A stretch of DNA of 64,000 nucleotides from Tubulanus polymorphus (taxonomy: Eukaryota > Nemertea > Palaeonemertea > Tubulaniformes > Tubulanidae). The stretch covers positions 4,278,001 to 4,342,000 of the forward strand of contig NC_134026.1 in NCBI RefSeq assembly GCF_964204645.1. Direction: 5' to 3'. This document shows positions 36,534 to 46,340 of the stretch, one piece after another; the stretch's first letter is position 1; each line of letters begins with the position of its first letter. The notes beneath the pieces are model-generated. The model searched no databases and was not told the origin of the DNA. It worked only from the letters and a program-made list of their open reading frames with translations. A program made the translations under genes and the position numbers.

Positions 36534-38850
36534 ATGGCCGACCCAGAAAATGAAATATCTGACTGCAAATCAGTCAAAGATATCCGAATAAATCGCGGTA
36601 TTGACTTTGAAGTTGAAATAAATGAAGTTGACCTCGAAGATGTGGCCGATTGTAATGTATTCGATGAATTTGGCACCGAAGTTAGGTTTGGTGATTTGTA
36701 CAAGCATCGTAAAACAATAGTGATTTTTATTCGTGTAAGTTTCAATCGGCCAAACAAATAAGTACCGTACCAGGCCAGTCAAATTTAAATATGTCGTATT
36801 GATACTTGTAACTGTAAGCCTACTACATTCTCATTTCAGCATTTTCTGTGTTATACGGCTAAAGAATATGTTGAGGGTGAGTGTAATTTCACAGAGAGAT
36901 GGCCTAGGGCAGGCATAATAACGCAAAGCCAAAGAAAACGACTGTGCACAGGGGGGCTCGTATCAGAGAAGAGATAGTTGTAAAAACGATAATCTATTAA
37001 TCCAGTATCTGTAATATATATAAGAAGATAACTTATTTTTATATATATTATAGACACTGGATTAATAGATTATCGTTTTTACACTACCTACAACTCTCGG
37101 ATATGAGCCCCTGTGTTTTTGACCACCGCGAAGTCGCTTTGTATCTTCTCACCATAAGTGATCTCAATTATGGTGTTTTCGAATCTCTTTCAGATTTGGC
37201 TCAAGTTCGTTCAGAGGCACTAGAAGTAATTATAAATGATATTTCATATTTTTAGCGGCACGTGTGAATACACGAAATCAGTTGTTACATCTCATCATCT
37301 GTTTTCTACTTTCAGAATGCTGACGTGCAGCTAGTTGTGATCGGATGCGCTCCTTGGAAATTTATACCAGTGAGTCCCTACAAAATCTTTGATTTTTTAA
37401 CTGATAAATCTGTAGCATATGCGCACTAGAGTTAGTTTCCTAATCGTTGGTGGTAAGCTTTTTATAATCGGATGGGCTTATACCAACCTTTAGTCTGAAT
37501 ACCAGTCGTTTTTACGGTTCCCTACAACTGGTTGTTTGTAGAACGACCGGCTAGGTACTAGACTAACCAACCTTATACTTATGCAGGCGCGTTGGAAGCA
37601 ATGTTTTATTGCTGCGGCCAAATGCCGATTTCGGACAGATTCTTAATATTGCCGCGGCGAATTGACTTATTAAAAAACGCGGTATTCAAAGAAAAAAAAA
37701 AAGTCATTCAGTAAATTATTGCCGCGGCTTTGGCCGCTGCGCTTCCAACGCCACTGTTATGTGGTTTGTGAAAATATAAAATTGTAAACCCGTATTCAAG
37801 ATTTGAAGCTAACTCCTGCAACTGCAACTGCGCACTAGTTATTGGCATTTTTACCGTTTTTAAAAAAAAACTCATTTTCGTTACATTTCAGGTTTTCAAA
37901 AGAGTGACAGGATTCACTCAATACGCTCTGTACTGTGATCCTGACCGGCACATTTATAAAAAGTTGCAACTGCGTGAAAAAAATCTCTCATTTGATTCCG
38001 GATGTCGTAAAGGTTGGTGAAACAGTTGTTTGTTTAATCTCTTTATTTCATTTGAATATACCATAATGAGAATTCACTTAAGATCGGCTAAAATGAGCGA
38101 TTTGAATGATTTGTTATACTTCTCTTTATTTTCATAATCTAGAAAGCAAACACGTGAAATCTGGAATTATATCTGGTATTATGAAGAGCGTTTGGAGAGC
38201 GAAAGATCATCCAATGGAGTTTCAAGGCGACGTCAGACAGAATGGCGGTGCATTTGTCATTGGTCCAGGTAAGCAAAACATCTGGGGCCAGTTGCACAGT
38301 CGTGACTTAAGTCAAAAAGTGGTCTTAAATCTTAAGACCAGTCTTAAGTTGTTAGATTGGCTATAGAACTAAGTTGGTCTTAGACTGGTCTTAAGTCTAA
38401 GCCATGACTATGCAACCGGCCCCTGGGGCCAGTTGCATAGTCATGGCTTAGATTTAAGACTGGTCTAAGACCAACTAAGTTCTATACCCGATCTAACAAC
38501 TTAAGACCAGTCTTAAATTGTTAGATTAGCTATAGAACTAAGTTAGTCTTAGACTGGTCTTAAATCTAAGCCTTGACTATGCAACCGGCCCCAGTCGTTA
38601 AGATTAATGATTGTTTTAAAACTTAAGACATTTGAGCAACTGTCCCCTTTCCTTTGAAAATGTATCGGAATATATGCCTTTGCTGGTATGAAGTTTTGAC
38701 CCATTTGAAATTTTCATTGCAGGAGACGAAGTTCACTTTACGCATTACGATAGAGACGCGTTTGATCATGCGGCTATTAATACAGTTTTACAAGCAGCCG
38801 GTCTTCCTATGATGAGTTTCCCGAAAGATCCGCGAATATTACACCTGTGA
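36534..38850 (+). CDS. PRXL2C: Peroxiredoxin-like 2C (AhpC/TSA domain protein) lacking the second CxxC cysteine
   Basis: Seven exons, 36534-36734, 36840-36876, 37194-37225, 37316-37369, 37892-38012, 38143-38268 and 38723-38850, give 232 residues, close to human PRXL2C (226). The thioredoxin-fold blocks align throughout: VIFIRHFLCY, KEYVEDLAQVRSEAL, VQLVVIGCAPWKFI, TQYALYCDPDRHIYKKL, EFQGDVRQNGGAFVIGPG and the C-terminal DRDAFDHAAINTVLQAAG. In human the active-site motif is CYIC; here it is CYTA, so the first cysteine stays and the second is Ala. The vertebrate protein has been linked to glycolysis and ERK signalling; its peroxidase activity is not well established. The gene is divergent from PRIM2. 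Introns 2, 4 and 6 carry MITEs. Poly(A) signals lie near 39125. Confidence 0.93.
36947..37115. mobile_element. Foldback MITE with CACAGGGG(G)CTC ends, copy 1
   Basis: 169 bp in PRXL2C intron 2. The two halves are near-perfect inverted repeats of about 75 bp around an AT-rich centre. The outer ends are CACAGGGGGGCTC and GAGCCCCTGTG, and the inner arms share AAAACGATAATCTATTAATC. A relative with similar ends is at 50235-50380. Confidence 0.8.
37587..37755. mobile_element. MITE with GGCG(CG)TTGGAAGC ends
   Basis: In PRXL2C intron 4. The left end reads GGCGCGTTGGAAGC and the right end GCGCTTCCAACGCC. Subterminal CTGCGGCCAAA and TTTGGCCGC are also inverted, and the centre is AT-rich with a poly(A) run. 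It has no coding capacity and no second copy in the window. Confidence 0.6.
38284..38423. mobile_element. Foldback MITE, GGGGCCAGTTGC-ended family, copy 3
   Basis: 140 bp in PRXL2C intron 6, very similar to the copies at 5198 and 18389. It is followed, after a single T, by another copy of the family. Confidence 0.85.
38425..38592. mobile_element. Foldback MITE, GGGGCCAGTTGC-ended family, copy 4 (adjacent)
   Basis: About 168 bp, abutting copy 3. It starts GGGGCCAGTTGCATAGTC and ends GCAACCGGCCCC. Internally it carries an additional partial unit, so it is longer than the others. Confidence 0.8.
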
Positions 38851-39583
38851 TTAATTATTGAACCTCCGAAATGAGAGACATTTTCAAGAGTTGAGCGTTT
38901 TAGCATCAAATTTATCCAAATGGATCAGATATTTTTAGTCGATTGTGAACTAACAACTGATTCAACTGACTGGTTGTGCAATGTAAAGATTGTAGTATAT
39001 ATATGATACATGACACTTTAGGGACATGTTGGTTTCACTAATATTTTTGATACTAGTCTAAGGCATTTTGTTTTTCACACAATATTTTACTCTATTAATT
39101 GTACAATATATATCGCTCTTATGATAAATAAATAAAAGGTAAATTCAACACAGATTTTTTCCTTGCTTTGTTCTTCTTAGCAATAAGCAGGTATTTGGTC
39201 TTGCGATCGAGGGTTGGTAGTAATGGTTGCTCCATCGTGCTTTTGACTTACCCTTCTTTCTCCTTTTGCGCATTATCAGTTGATGGATTACTGGTAATCT
39301 CAGATTGACCAATGAAATCGATTTCCACTAGAATAAATTTCCACTTAGTTGAATGCAAGTCAAACATGACCTCGGAGCCCCACAGTGAAATAATTCATGA
39401 GTCTGGGTGTTTGCGAAGATTCAAACTTCATTATATTTACATTGATACTGGTGATATCTTAAATGCAATACAAGTATAACTCTTGATTTATAAATCAATT
39501 GAATTTTCAGTTGTGCGCCGAGTTCCCTGTTCAGCGTCTGCACATATTTAACAGCAACTCTAAATGAACACCTTTCTGCACAT
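38851..39583. other. Convergent 3' flanks of PRXL2C and NDC1
   Basis: AT-rich, with overlapping AATAAA motifs at about 39124-39136 for PRXL2C. No other gene or repeat is recognised. Confidence 0.5.
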
Positions 39584-42500
39584 TCACTCCTTGTTTTCGA
39601 GAAAGAAATTCAATCTGCGGTGGTGCTCGCTACCGAGCGAAATATCACTATAAAGAAAAAGAAATAAGCTATTGCTTCCATAACTATGTGTATAGCAGTA
39701 TTAATCGGGCCAAATTCAAACTTACTGCAGGTGATCCTTGAACTTGGCAGTTATTCTGTAAATTGACGACTTCAGATTTTGTCGTAGAGAAAGTCGCAAT
39801 AAAACTAAACCGCTGTCCGTAGATGTTAACGTTGGCTTCTTCCAGATACTAGTTGTTAACTTGAAATGTTTATCAACGGCCTGTAGAAGTGAAATAGAAG
39901 GTTCATAAAGTATGTTTTTGTTGAGAATTATATACTCTAGTGACCTTGACCTAATTACCTCTTGTAAGGTCAGCAAACTGGCCAGGATGTCTGGTAACCA
40001 CTGCTGTACAACTCCATATTCATCCTCAGAATATGAGGCCACAACTAGTGCTGTTAATGCTGGAAGTATTCAAGTTTGAAAATACTTAATTGGGAGCAGA
40101 ACTACCACACAGTACATGCCATATAAAAATCAGTTTACCATCGGATGCCCAAATTTGCAGTTGTGCATTGGCGAAAAGCTTTCGACTTTGCATATACGCG
40201 ATCTCGGCCAGGAAAAACTCAGCAAGTGGATGCTTTTTCAACGCCGCCAACAACTGAAATACAAAAATAAGCAAATATAGACCAGAATCACAAAGTCATT
40301 TATATATCATGGAAAGTTTATGTCTGCTGAATCATTTACTGTATCATTTACCTTATCTAGATAGTTATGTGGAACTGCGTCTTTTGGGGCGGATGGAATG
40401 CCTTTAGGACTCATAAGCTGGATTCGATCCGGGACTTGTCTCATACAGGAACTACTGTGTTCGTTGTTGAACTCGGTCAGTGTGAGAGACATATCTTTTA
40501 TCACCGACAAACATTCTTTAACAATGTTATTCAAGTTGTGAGGATGGCCACCTAGATCAATAGAAATACTACACATTTAATAAAGTGGTTTAGAGTGGTC
40601 TATATAATATAGCCTCTAGGATAGTAAGGCTAAACAAAAATGATACCTTGTTTCTCCGCAGCGGCCGGGTCATTTTTGTAAAATATGATAAAATTTATAA
40701 ACAGTTCATTTCTATAGCGGCCGGGTCTGTTATGGTGAAATTGATCACGATTTTAAAAAAAGTAATGTATAGGGTAGATAGGCAGCCGGCCGGGTCAACA
40801 TTTAAGCTCAGCAGAGTGGAGAAACAAGGTATCAATTTTTTTTGGCCTAACTAAGAGATTTTCTTTAAAGCTTATGTGAGGTGTAGGCATACACTACCAT
40901 ACACTATTACTAATAGTATATGCCTACACCTCACATAAGCTTTAAAGAATTACTAACCTGGTTGACTCAAACTAAACACTTGTTTACGTCTTTCTTGCGA
41001 ATACTTGGACAACTGGCAGAGATCGTGAAAAGCCAAATACTGAATGGAAAGACAATGAAAGATTTAACTGATTTATACTTGCACATCATTTTGAAAACAA
41101 ATATTGAGGAAATTTTGAATCAATTTTTACCTGAACTAGAGGTTGTTTGCTGCAAGCCAAGGCATTGTGTAGACAGCAGTTAATATCACTTTCCATTACT
41201 GATTCAATAGGAAAGACATAGGACTGTGAAAATAAAAACTATCAATCAGAACATCACAAAATTAACTGGTTCATTTTAGTAAGATATTGATTAGTTTTCA
41301 CGTACTTGAGTATTATAAACTTTGAAGAAGAGTACTCCAAACAACCAAGCCATGTTAATAAAACTTCCCAGCAAGAAAGTTTGCCACAACAGCGCAAGAT
41401 CTGTTATTCCCCACAATGACGTCAATGAAATCCTAAAATGCAACACAGATAAGGTTTCATTTGAACTCTGGATTTGCAGCGTTGTAGCAACAACCAAGAA
41501 GCACTCTGAAGTATTTTTTGCCGCCATATCACTCTGTTGGAACGAAGCGAAATAGTGTACTTACTTCTCACTTAAACCTAACGCACGAAGAATCCAACCT
41601 TTGGGTACTCCTCCTGAAAACAAAATAAAAACTCTGAACTTATTCTTTATCTAGAAAACACTTCATTTCATTCAGTAAATGTTGTCAGAGTTTTCAGTCA
41701 TGAACAATAACCAACCAACCGTTACTAACCTAAGAAGAAATAAATCAAGTAGAAATATCTCAATTGACGAAACGATCGTCGCGCCGCTCGCTGAATGATC
41801 ACGATCATACGATGTTTGATTTGAAAGAATCTCGGCTGTTGTATATGCGGGAATCCCATCCAGTAGTCCCGTCGATAGAAGAAACAAACTCCGTAGACGA
41901 AGCCGACAAAAGCTCCGTAGCAAACCAAGAACAAGTGATACTCATTCAGGCATAAAGCGTCGCTGAAGAGACACAATCAGATCTTATCAAATTACTGTAA
42001 GTTGCAGTAAAGTTCGTCAGCGAAAAATTTGAAATTAACTGATTACATATTTTATTGCAGTTTACAAAAGTGACCGGCCCGATGAGGAGAAACGAGGTAT
42101 CATTTCTTTATAGCCTAAGAGCTAAGTTTTTTTAACACACCTATCGCTTGCACATGAAACCGTCAGATTCATGTAACGACCTTTGATCAGATTTGTTGCG
42201 CACCAGCCACAAACGCATCCAGCTAATGAATGTCCAATCGCGTACAGAAAACGATCTGGTCGTGCTAGATTCCACAAAGCCGTCAGCCGCGTAGTATAGA
42301 TTGTTGGAATTACTGAAATATATGGATCGGAAACATAGATTAGTGCATTAAGACGACGCACACATTTTCACTGATAATTCAGTTCGCGACCATGAAGTAA
42401 TACTTACCGCTGAAGTGTTTCCAGCTAACAATGCTTACAGCTAGAGTGACAGCACCCAGTATAATCATATAAAACCAAAATGACAGTAAAACTAAACAGC

Positions 42501-42722
42501 ATGACGTGGCTGAAAGTAAAATCGTTGTCATAATTAATCATTAAAGAAACATTGAGTACACTAGTGGTATTTGAGCTAGAGTTGATTCATTCTACTCTTT
42601 AATTTACCTTTTATTGCGGATAGCGGATCAATACCACTAGCAAATAAATGATATGTAAGCACAGAGATGGGTAAAGTGAGAATACAACCGAATTGACTGG
42701 ATACTGTCCGCCACACAAACAC
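39584..42722 (-). CDS. NDC1: Nucleoporin NDC1 (transmembrane pore protein), first exon not found
   Basis: Thirteen phase-consistent exons: 42608-42722, 42408-42509, 42141-42312, 41730-41962, 41565-41613, 41306-41432, 41131-41223, 40958-41039, 40352-40551, 40139-40253, 39959-40059, 39726-39880, 39584-39647. They give 535 residues; the human protein has 674. NDC1 anchors the nuclear pore complex in the pore membrane and recruits ALADIN. The N-terminal half has about six membrane helices, with family blocks CLNEYHLFLVCYGAFVGF, GVPKGWILRALGL, HDLCQLSKYSQERR, VFSLSQPGGHPHNLNNI and EYGVVQQWLPDILASLLTLQ, then VDKHFKLTT and a C-terminal RRLNFFLENKE like human KRLQQFLEFKE. The poorly conserved linker of the human protein is much shorter here. 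The first exon (about 20 residues, ending in phase 0) should lie to the right of 42722; I could not identify it. Confidence 0.92.
40627..40848. mobile_element. MITE with AGGCTAAA...GATACCTTGTTTCTCCGC ends, copy 1
   Basis: 222 bp in the NDC1 intron between 40551 and 40958. The inverted ends of about 35 bp include GATACCTTGTTTCTCCGC and its complement. The interior repeats GGCCGGGTC three times. It is almost identical to 54746-54968 in the opposite orientation. A solo right half lies at about 42060-42119. Confidence 0.85.
40861..40949. repeat. Perfect 31-bp inverted repeat (hairpin) next to an NDC1 splice donor
   Basis: The arms 40861-40891 and 40919-40949 are exact reverse complements (core GTGAGGTGTAGGCATA), with a 27-base loop. 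In the NDC1 transcript the hairpin begins 8 bases after the end of the exon 40958-41039, just beyond its GTTAGT donor. Confidence 0.85.
42060..42119. repeat. Truncated copy of the AGGCTAAA-ended MITE
   Basis: It lies in an NDC1 intron. It contains GACCGGCCCGATGAGGAGAA, then ACGAGGTATCATT and TAGCCTAA, which match one end of the elements at 40627 and 54746. The other half is missing. Confidence 0.65.
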
Positions 42723-43627
42723 CTGAAATTGAAAATCGTAATTTAGAAAACGATTTCAGTTAGTCGGCTACATTTACTAACTAAATTGAAGTCATGCTAA
42801 ATCCTGGTCAATTTTAATCTTTATAAATCATTTAGCAAGACAGAATTAGAGTAACTAACTACAAGAATACTACACAATAAAGTTTCATTTGTATTTGATT
42901 TTAAGATCTATCAGCACGTTCTTTCATTAGAATGTTTGCAGGTTTGATAAAGTATCCTTTTTTCTTAACCATACAACGTCTAAGGAATCGGAAATTTTAC
43001 CTCAAGCATGAATTTATTCCCAATTTCATTCATTTTGAAGTGAAAGATTCGAAATATTTCAAATTTGCCGGGACTTTATTTCCGAACCCGGAAGAAAAAC
43101 GATTAACCAGAGAATCAGGACGAGGAAGAGAACGTGGACGTGGACGTGGACGCGGAAACAATTCAAAACTAAATTCAAGATTTATTGCTTCTTGATAAGG
43201 CCTACTTCGGCGGGCTGGTTGGTCAAAAAGATAAATTTACTGAAAATCTACACTAATTCTAGTGGAATTGCGATATTCTTGATTCCTGCGGTTGAACATA
43301 AGGGGGGAAAGCCATAGCAAGGTCCGCGTCATCCAGGGCATTGGAAGGCACGAATCCGGCATAGTAAACTTCCCCGAGCTGATACACCAGTATTGACATA
43401 GGCGTTATCTAAACGAGATAACGACGTTTGTCCTAAAACAATATTCTAGATAAACACTCATGGGACTGTGACCGTGTTCGGTCGCACTTATTACCAGGGC
43501 CTATACTAATATCACTTATCTCCATAGTCAAAGTGAATAAGCTAGTGCTTGGGATGAAATCCAATTCAAGATTCCGGGCGAAGGATAATTATTTTTGTGT
43601 CGTTGAGTGATTGAGAAAATTATTGCT
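42723..43627. other. Divergent promoter region of NDC1 and the PRR5-like gene
   Basis: About 900 bp. It must contain the first NDC1 exon, which I could not place. A plus-strand frame at 42932-43195 ends in a GRGRERGRGRGRGN run made by a GAACGTGGACGTGG repeat; this looks like a simple repeat in a chance frame. No other gene is seen. Confidence 0.45.
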
Positions 43628-45621
43628 ATGGATAAGCGTAAGTCAATCCGTAGTCTGGTAAACGATAGCGCTTACCTGACGAGGTTGGAATCGCACGGAT
43701 CGGTGGGAGAGTTACGGACGAAAGGATTGGCGCCGGCGACTCCACCACCGATGGTGAGATCTTCGTCGCGACCAGATTTACTGGCGCCGTCTCCGGTGGG
43801 AAGTCCTACGTCTATGACGATACCGCGCGTAGCGACTGTAAGCACGATTCCACATCAGAGTCTGACATCCAAAAATGAGGAATGGTACAGGCAAGTAATT
43901 GAGAAACCGAGTCATTCAACACTCGAATTAGAATTAGATTCATAGAATAGCCGCGTTTACCGGGTTTAGAATAAATAAAGAGACGAGTAGTACTTTAAAG
44001 GTAAACTAAATGACCAAAAATTCATTAAGACTAGTGTAGAATTTTTGATTTGACGCATTGTAAGCTACTCGTCTCGTTATTAACAGTCAAATTAGTTTAC
44101 GTATTTAACGATCCTCTTCTTTTTCATACGACGAAGAATTCAGACAGCCATTGTTTCATTGTTTCAAGGTAGAAAATTGGAGGACGGTCAAATGGCAAAG
44201 CTTTTAGAAAATATCAGGTAACACAATCGAAAATTCGTCAATTCAAAGCTTGCTAATTAAAAGAAAAGATTGAAATGAACCTGAAATGCAGTATCGATCT
44301 AATGTATTTATCTTTTTAGAAATATGGTAGCTTCTGACGTGGGTCCTTTTATATACGAATATTTTAAGGTATTTTCGAGGTAATTTACTACATTGATAGT
44401 CCACCCTATATTGTCTATAGTCAAGTCGGATCTTTTTATTTCTATATTCAGAATCAACTGTTAAAACGGGGCCTAGTCATCATGCGAGAATCACTCAGGG
44501 ATCGAGAAGGTAACGTTACAAATAAGATAAAATATCTTGGAAATAGTATAATCACGTCTAAGAGCCATTTAAACAGATAATTTTGTTATCAATCTGTAGG
44601 TTTAGAGTTACTGATCGCACTGGGAGAATTATGGAGAAATTTCTTCCGGCAAATTTTACCAACGCTAGAGATCCTGTTACGGCCTATTCAGGTATGCGTT
44701 ATTAGAGAAATGTTTTATAGAAGGATCGTATACTGATTGTAAATTACTGACTGATACCAATCATCATTCTTCTGCCGAATCGTTCTCATTCATTCAGACA
44801 ACTGAATTCTCGATACGACAAGTTTCATTGCTGACTTTTCGGGATGTGATAGTGCTAAAATTCTTCTCGGAATTAACAGGTTTGTGCTGAAGCTACGATC
44901 AACAAAGCTTGAAAAATAGTGATTTGTTTTTGGCAAACTCCACGATCAATTCATGCATTTCAGGGGTGCTAAAGAATACAGCAACTGTCTCACCACCAAT
45001 TAGACAAATGTTTCTGATACTGCAAGGCATAAATGAGGGTTTTCCACCGACGGAAAATCGACTGCAGTTAGAATGTCTAGTTGGCCTAGCAGTTAACCCT
45101 TACATTGGATTCAAGGGCATTTACTTCGGGTCGTCAGAACCGGCAATCGAAGCTACAGAAGAAGCTTACAGGAAAAAATCTTCCAGTAAGTATTAGTGAA
45201 ATTTTAGCGATGCCTTATATGGACGAAAATGGTTGGATATGGTTTTTCCATTTATGCAAAAATGACGTTGAGAATCTTGCAGTGAATGAGTCTTGGCGTA
45301 TCCAGGCAGCTAACGATGAAATTGCTTGCATGAAGTAACTGACGTTCGCGAAACCAATATTCCATCGAAAAGTTCTCATCGATACGTGTTGATTAATTTT
45401 CAATTCCAGTTACGAAACCACCATTCCTTCCATTTCAAAGTCGGCAGCTGAGCATCGACGTTCAACGCTTGCCTGAAAACAACGTGTGGGGCTTGTACAA
45501 ACGATACGGACACGTCAGACAAGCAAGTATTCCAGACGTCAAACTTCATCTACGCTTGCACGAACTGAAACAAGACGATGCTCCTCGGAGATACAGTTAC
45601 GACGACTACGCTAAGACCTAG
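43628..45621 (+). CDS. PRR5L/PRR5-like: PRR5/Protor-like subunit of TORC2
   Basis: Eight exons, 43628-43894, 44144-44217, 44320-44368, 44452-44509, 44600-44691, 44798-44879, 44964-45185 and 45410-45621, give 351 residues. Protor proteins (PRR5, PRR5L) bind Rictor in mTOR complex 2 and share the HbrB-like helical domain. That domain starts near residue 90, VSLFQGRKL, and continues EYFKNQLLKRGLVIMRESLR, EGLELLIALGELW, FFRQILPTLEILLRPIQ, SIRQVSLLTFRD and PPIRQMFLILQGINE, block for block like human PRR5. The first 85 residues are Ser/Pro-rich and probably disordered. The C-terminal 100 residues are basic and not conserved with vertebrates. Exon 1 ends at GTAATT. A GC donor (AG/GCAAGT) three bases upstream was excluded by frame. 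Poly(A) signal AATAAA near 45936. Confidence 0.92.
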
Positions 45622-46340
45622 GCGATCCGATTTACACGACGTAGGGAAACGCTGAGACAGGAGACAGAAACATGTTTTCGAGCGTTTCCCTGTGACGTGT
45701 GACCTGTGCGAGAGAAACGAGAAACACGGGAACAACGTAGCAAAGATCGAACGCATGTTTGTTTCCGTGTTTCTGTGTTTTTTTGTACGTGTTCCCTGCG
45801 TCAAGTGCGTTATGGGCTTAACTTATATGAACTCTACTATGCTACGGATAGCTTTAAAGCGAATAAATCCTGCTATTTTTATAATCCTTCAGTCATTGTT
45901 TATTTCATGTTAATTCCGTGAACTCCGAAATCATGAAATAAAAGGAATCACTGAAAGTAAAGTTGCAATAACCACAGTAATAACTATGGAAGGGCTGATC
46001 TCATCTATTAGATTGTACACACGTAGATCGCCGTGACAATATTGTCGATTACGGCTATGATTTCATTTGATTGGAAGATCATACGGATGTAAACCGTGTG
46101 CGCAGATTCATTTTAATTACGCAGACTATCAGATGATTCCGCGGAAACGACGCAACTTCGCGACGACAGTCAACATAGATAAAGATGATTTAGAATTTCG
46201 CCGCGTTGTCGCGGCCAAATACACATTAATTAGTTTACGATCAAGGTGTTTGCCATGGATATTATCTGATGCAGCAATATCCCGCACTCATTTTGATATC
46301 GTCAACAATGATGAAATGAAAGTGTGAAAACGAATCGAAA
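45622..46340. other. PRR5-like 3' flank and PAN-gene upstream region
   Basis: It holds the probable PRR5-like 3' UTR and poly(A) signal (about 45936) and the upstream region of the PAN-domain gene. A short frame at 46067-46327 looks like 5' UTR or chance. Confidence 0.45.

Noticed and set aside
42932-43195. RGG/GRGRERG-type peptide that could suggest an RNA-binding protein
   Set aside because: The run comes from a short GGACGTGGACGTGG simple repeat in a chance frame without a plausible gene context.
43888-43896. GC-AG intron at the end of PRR5-like exon 1 (AG/GCAAGT)
   Set aside because: Using it breaks the frame of exon 2. The canonical GTAATT three bases later keeps the frame and the family alignment.
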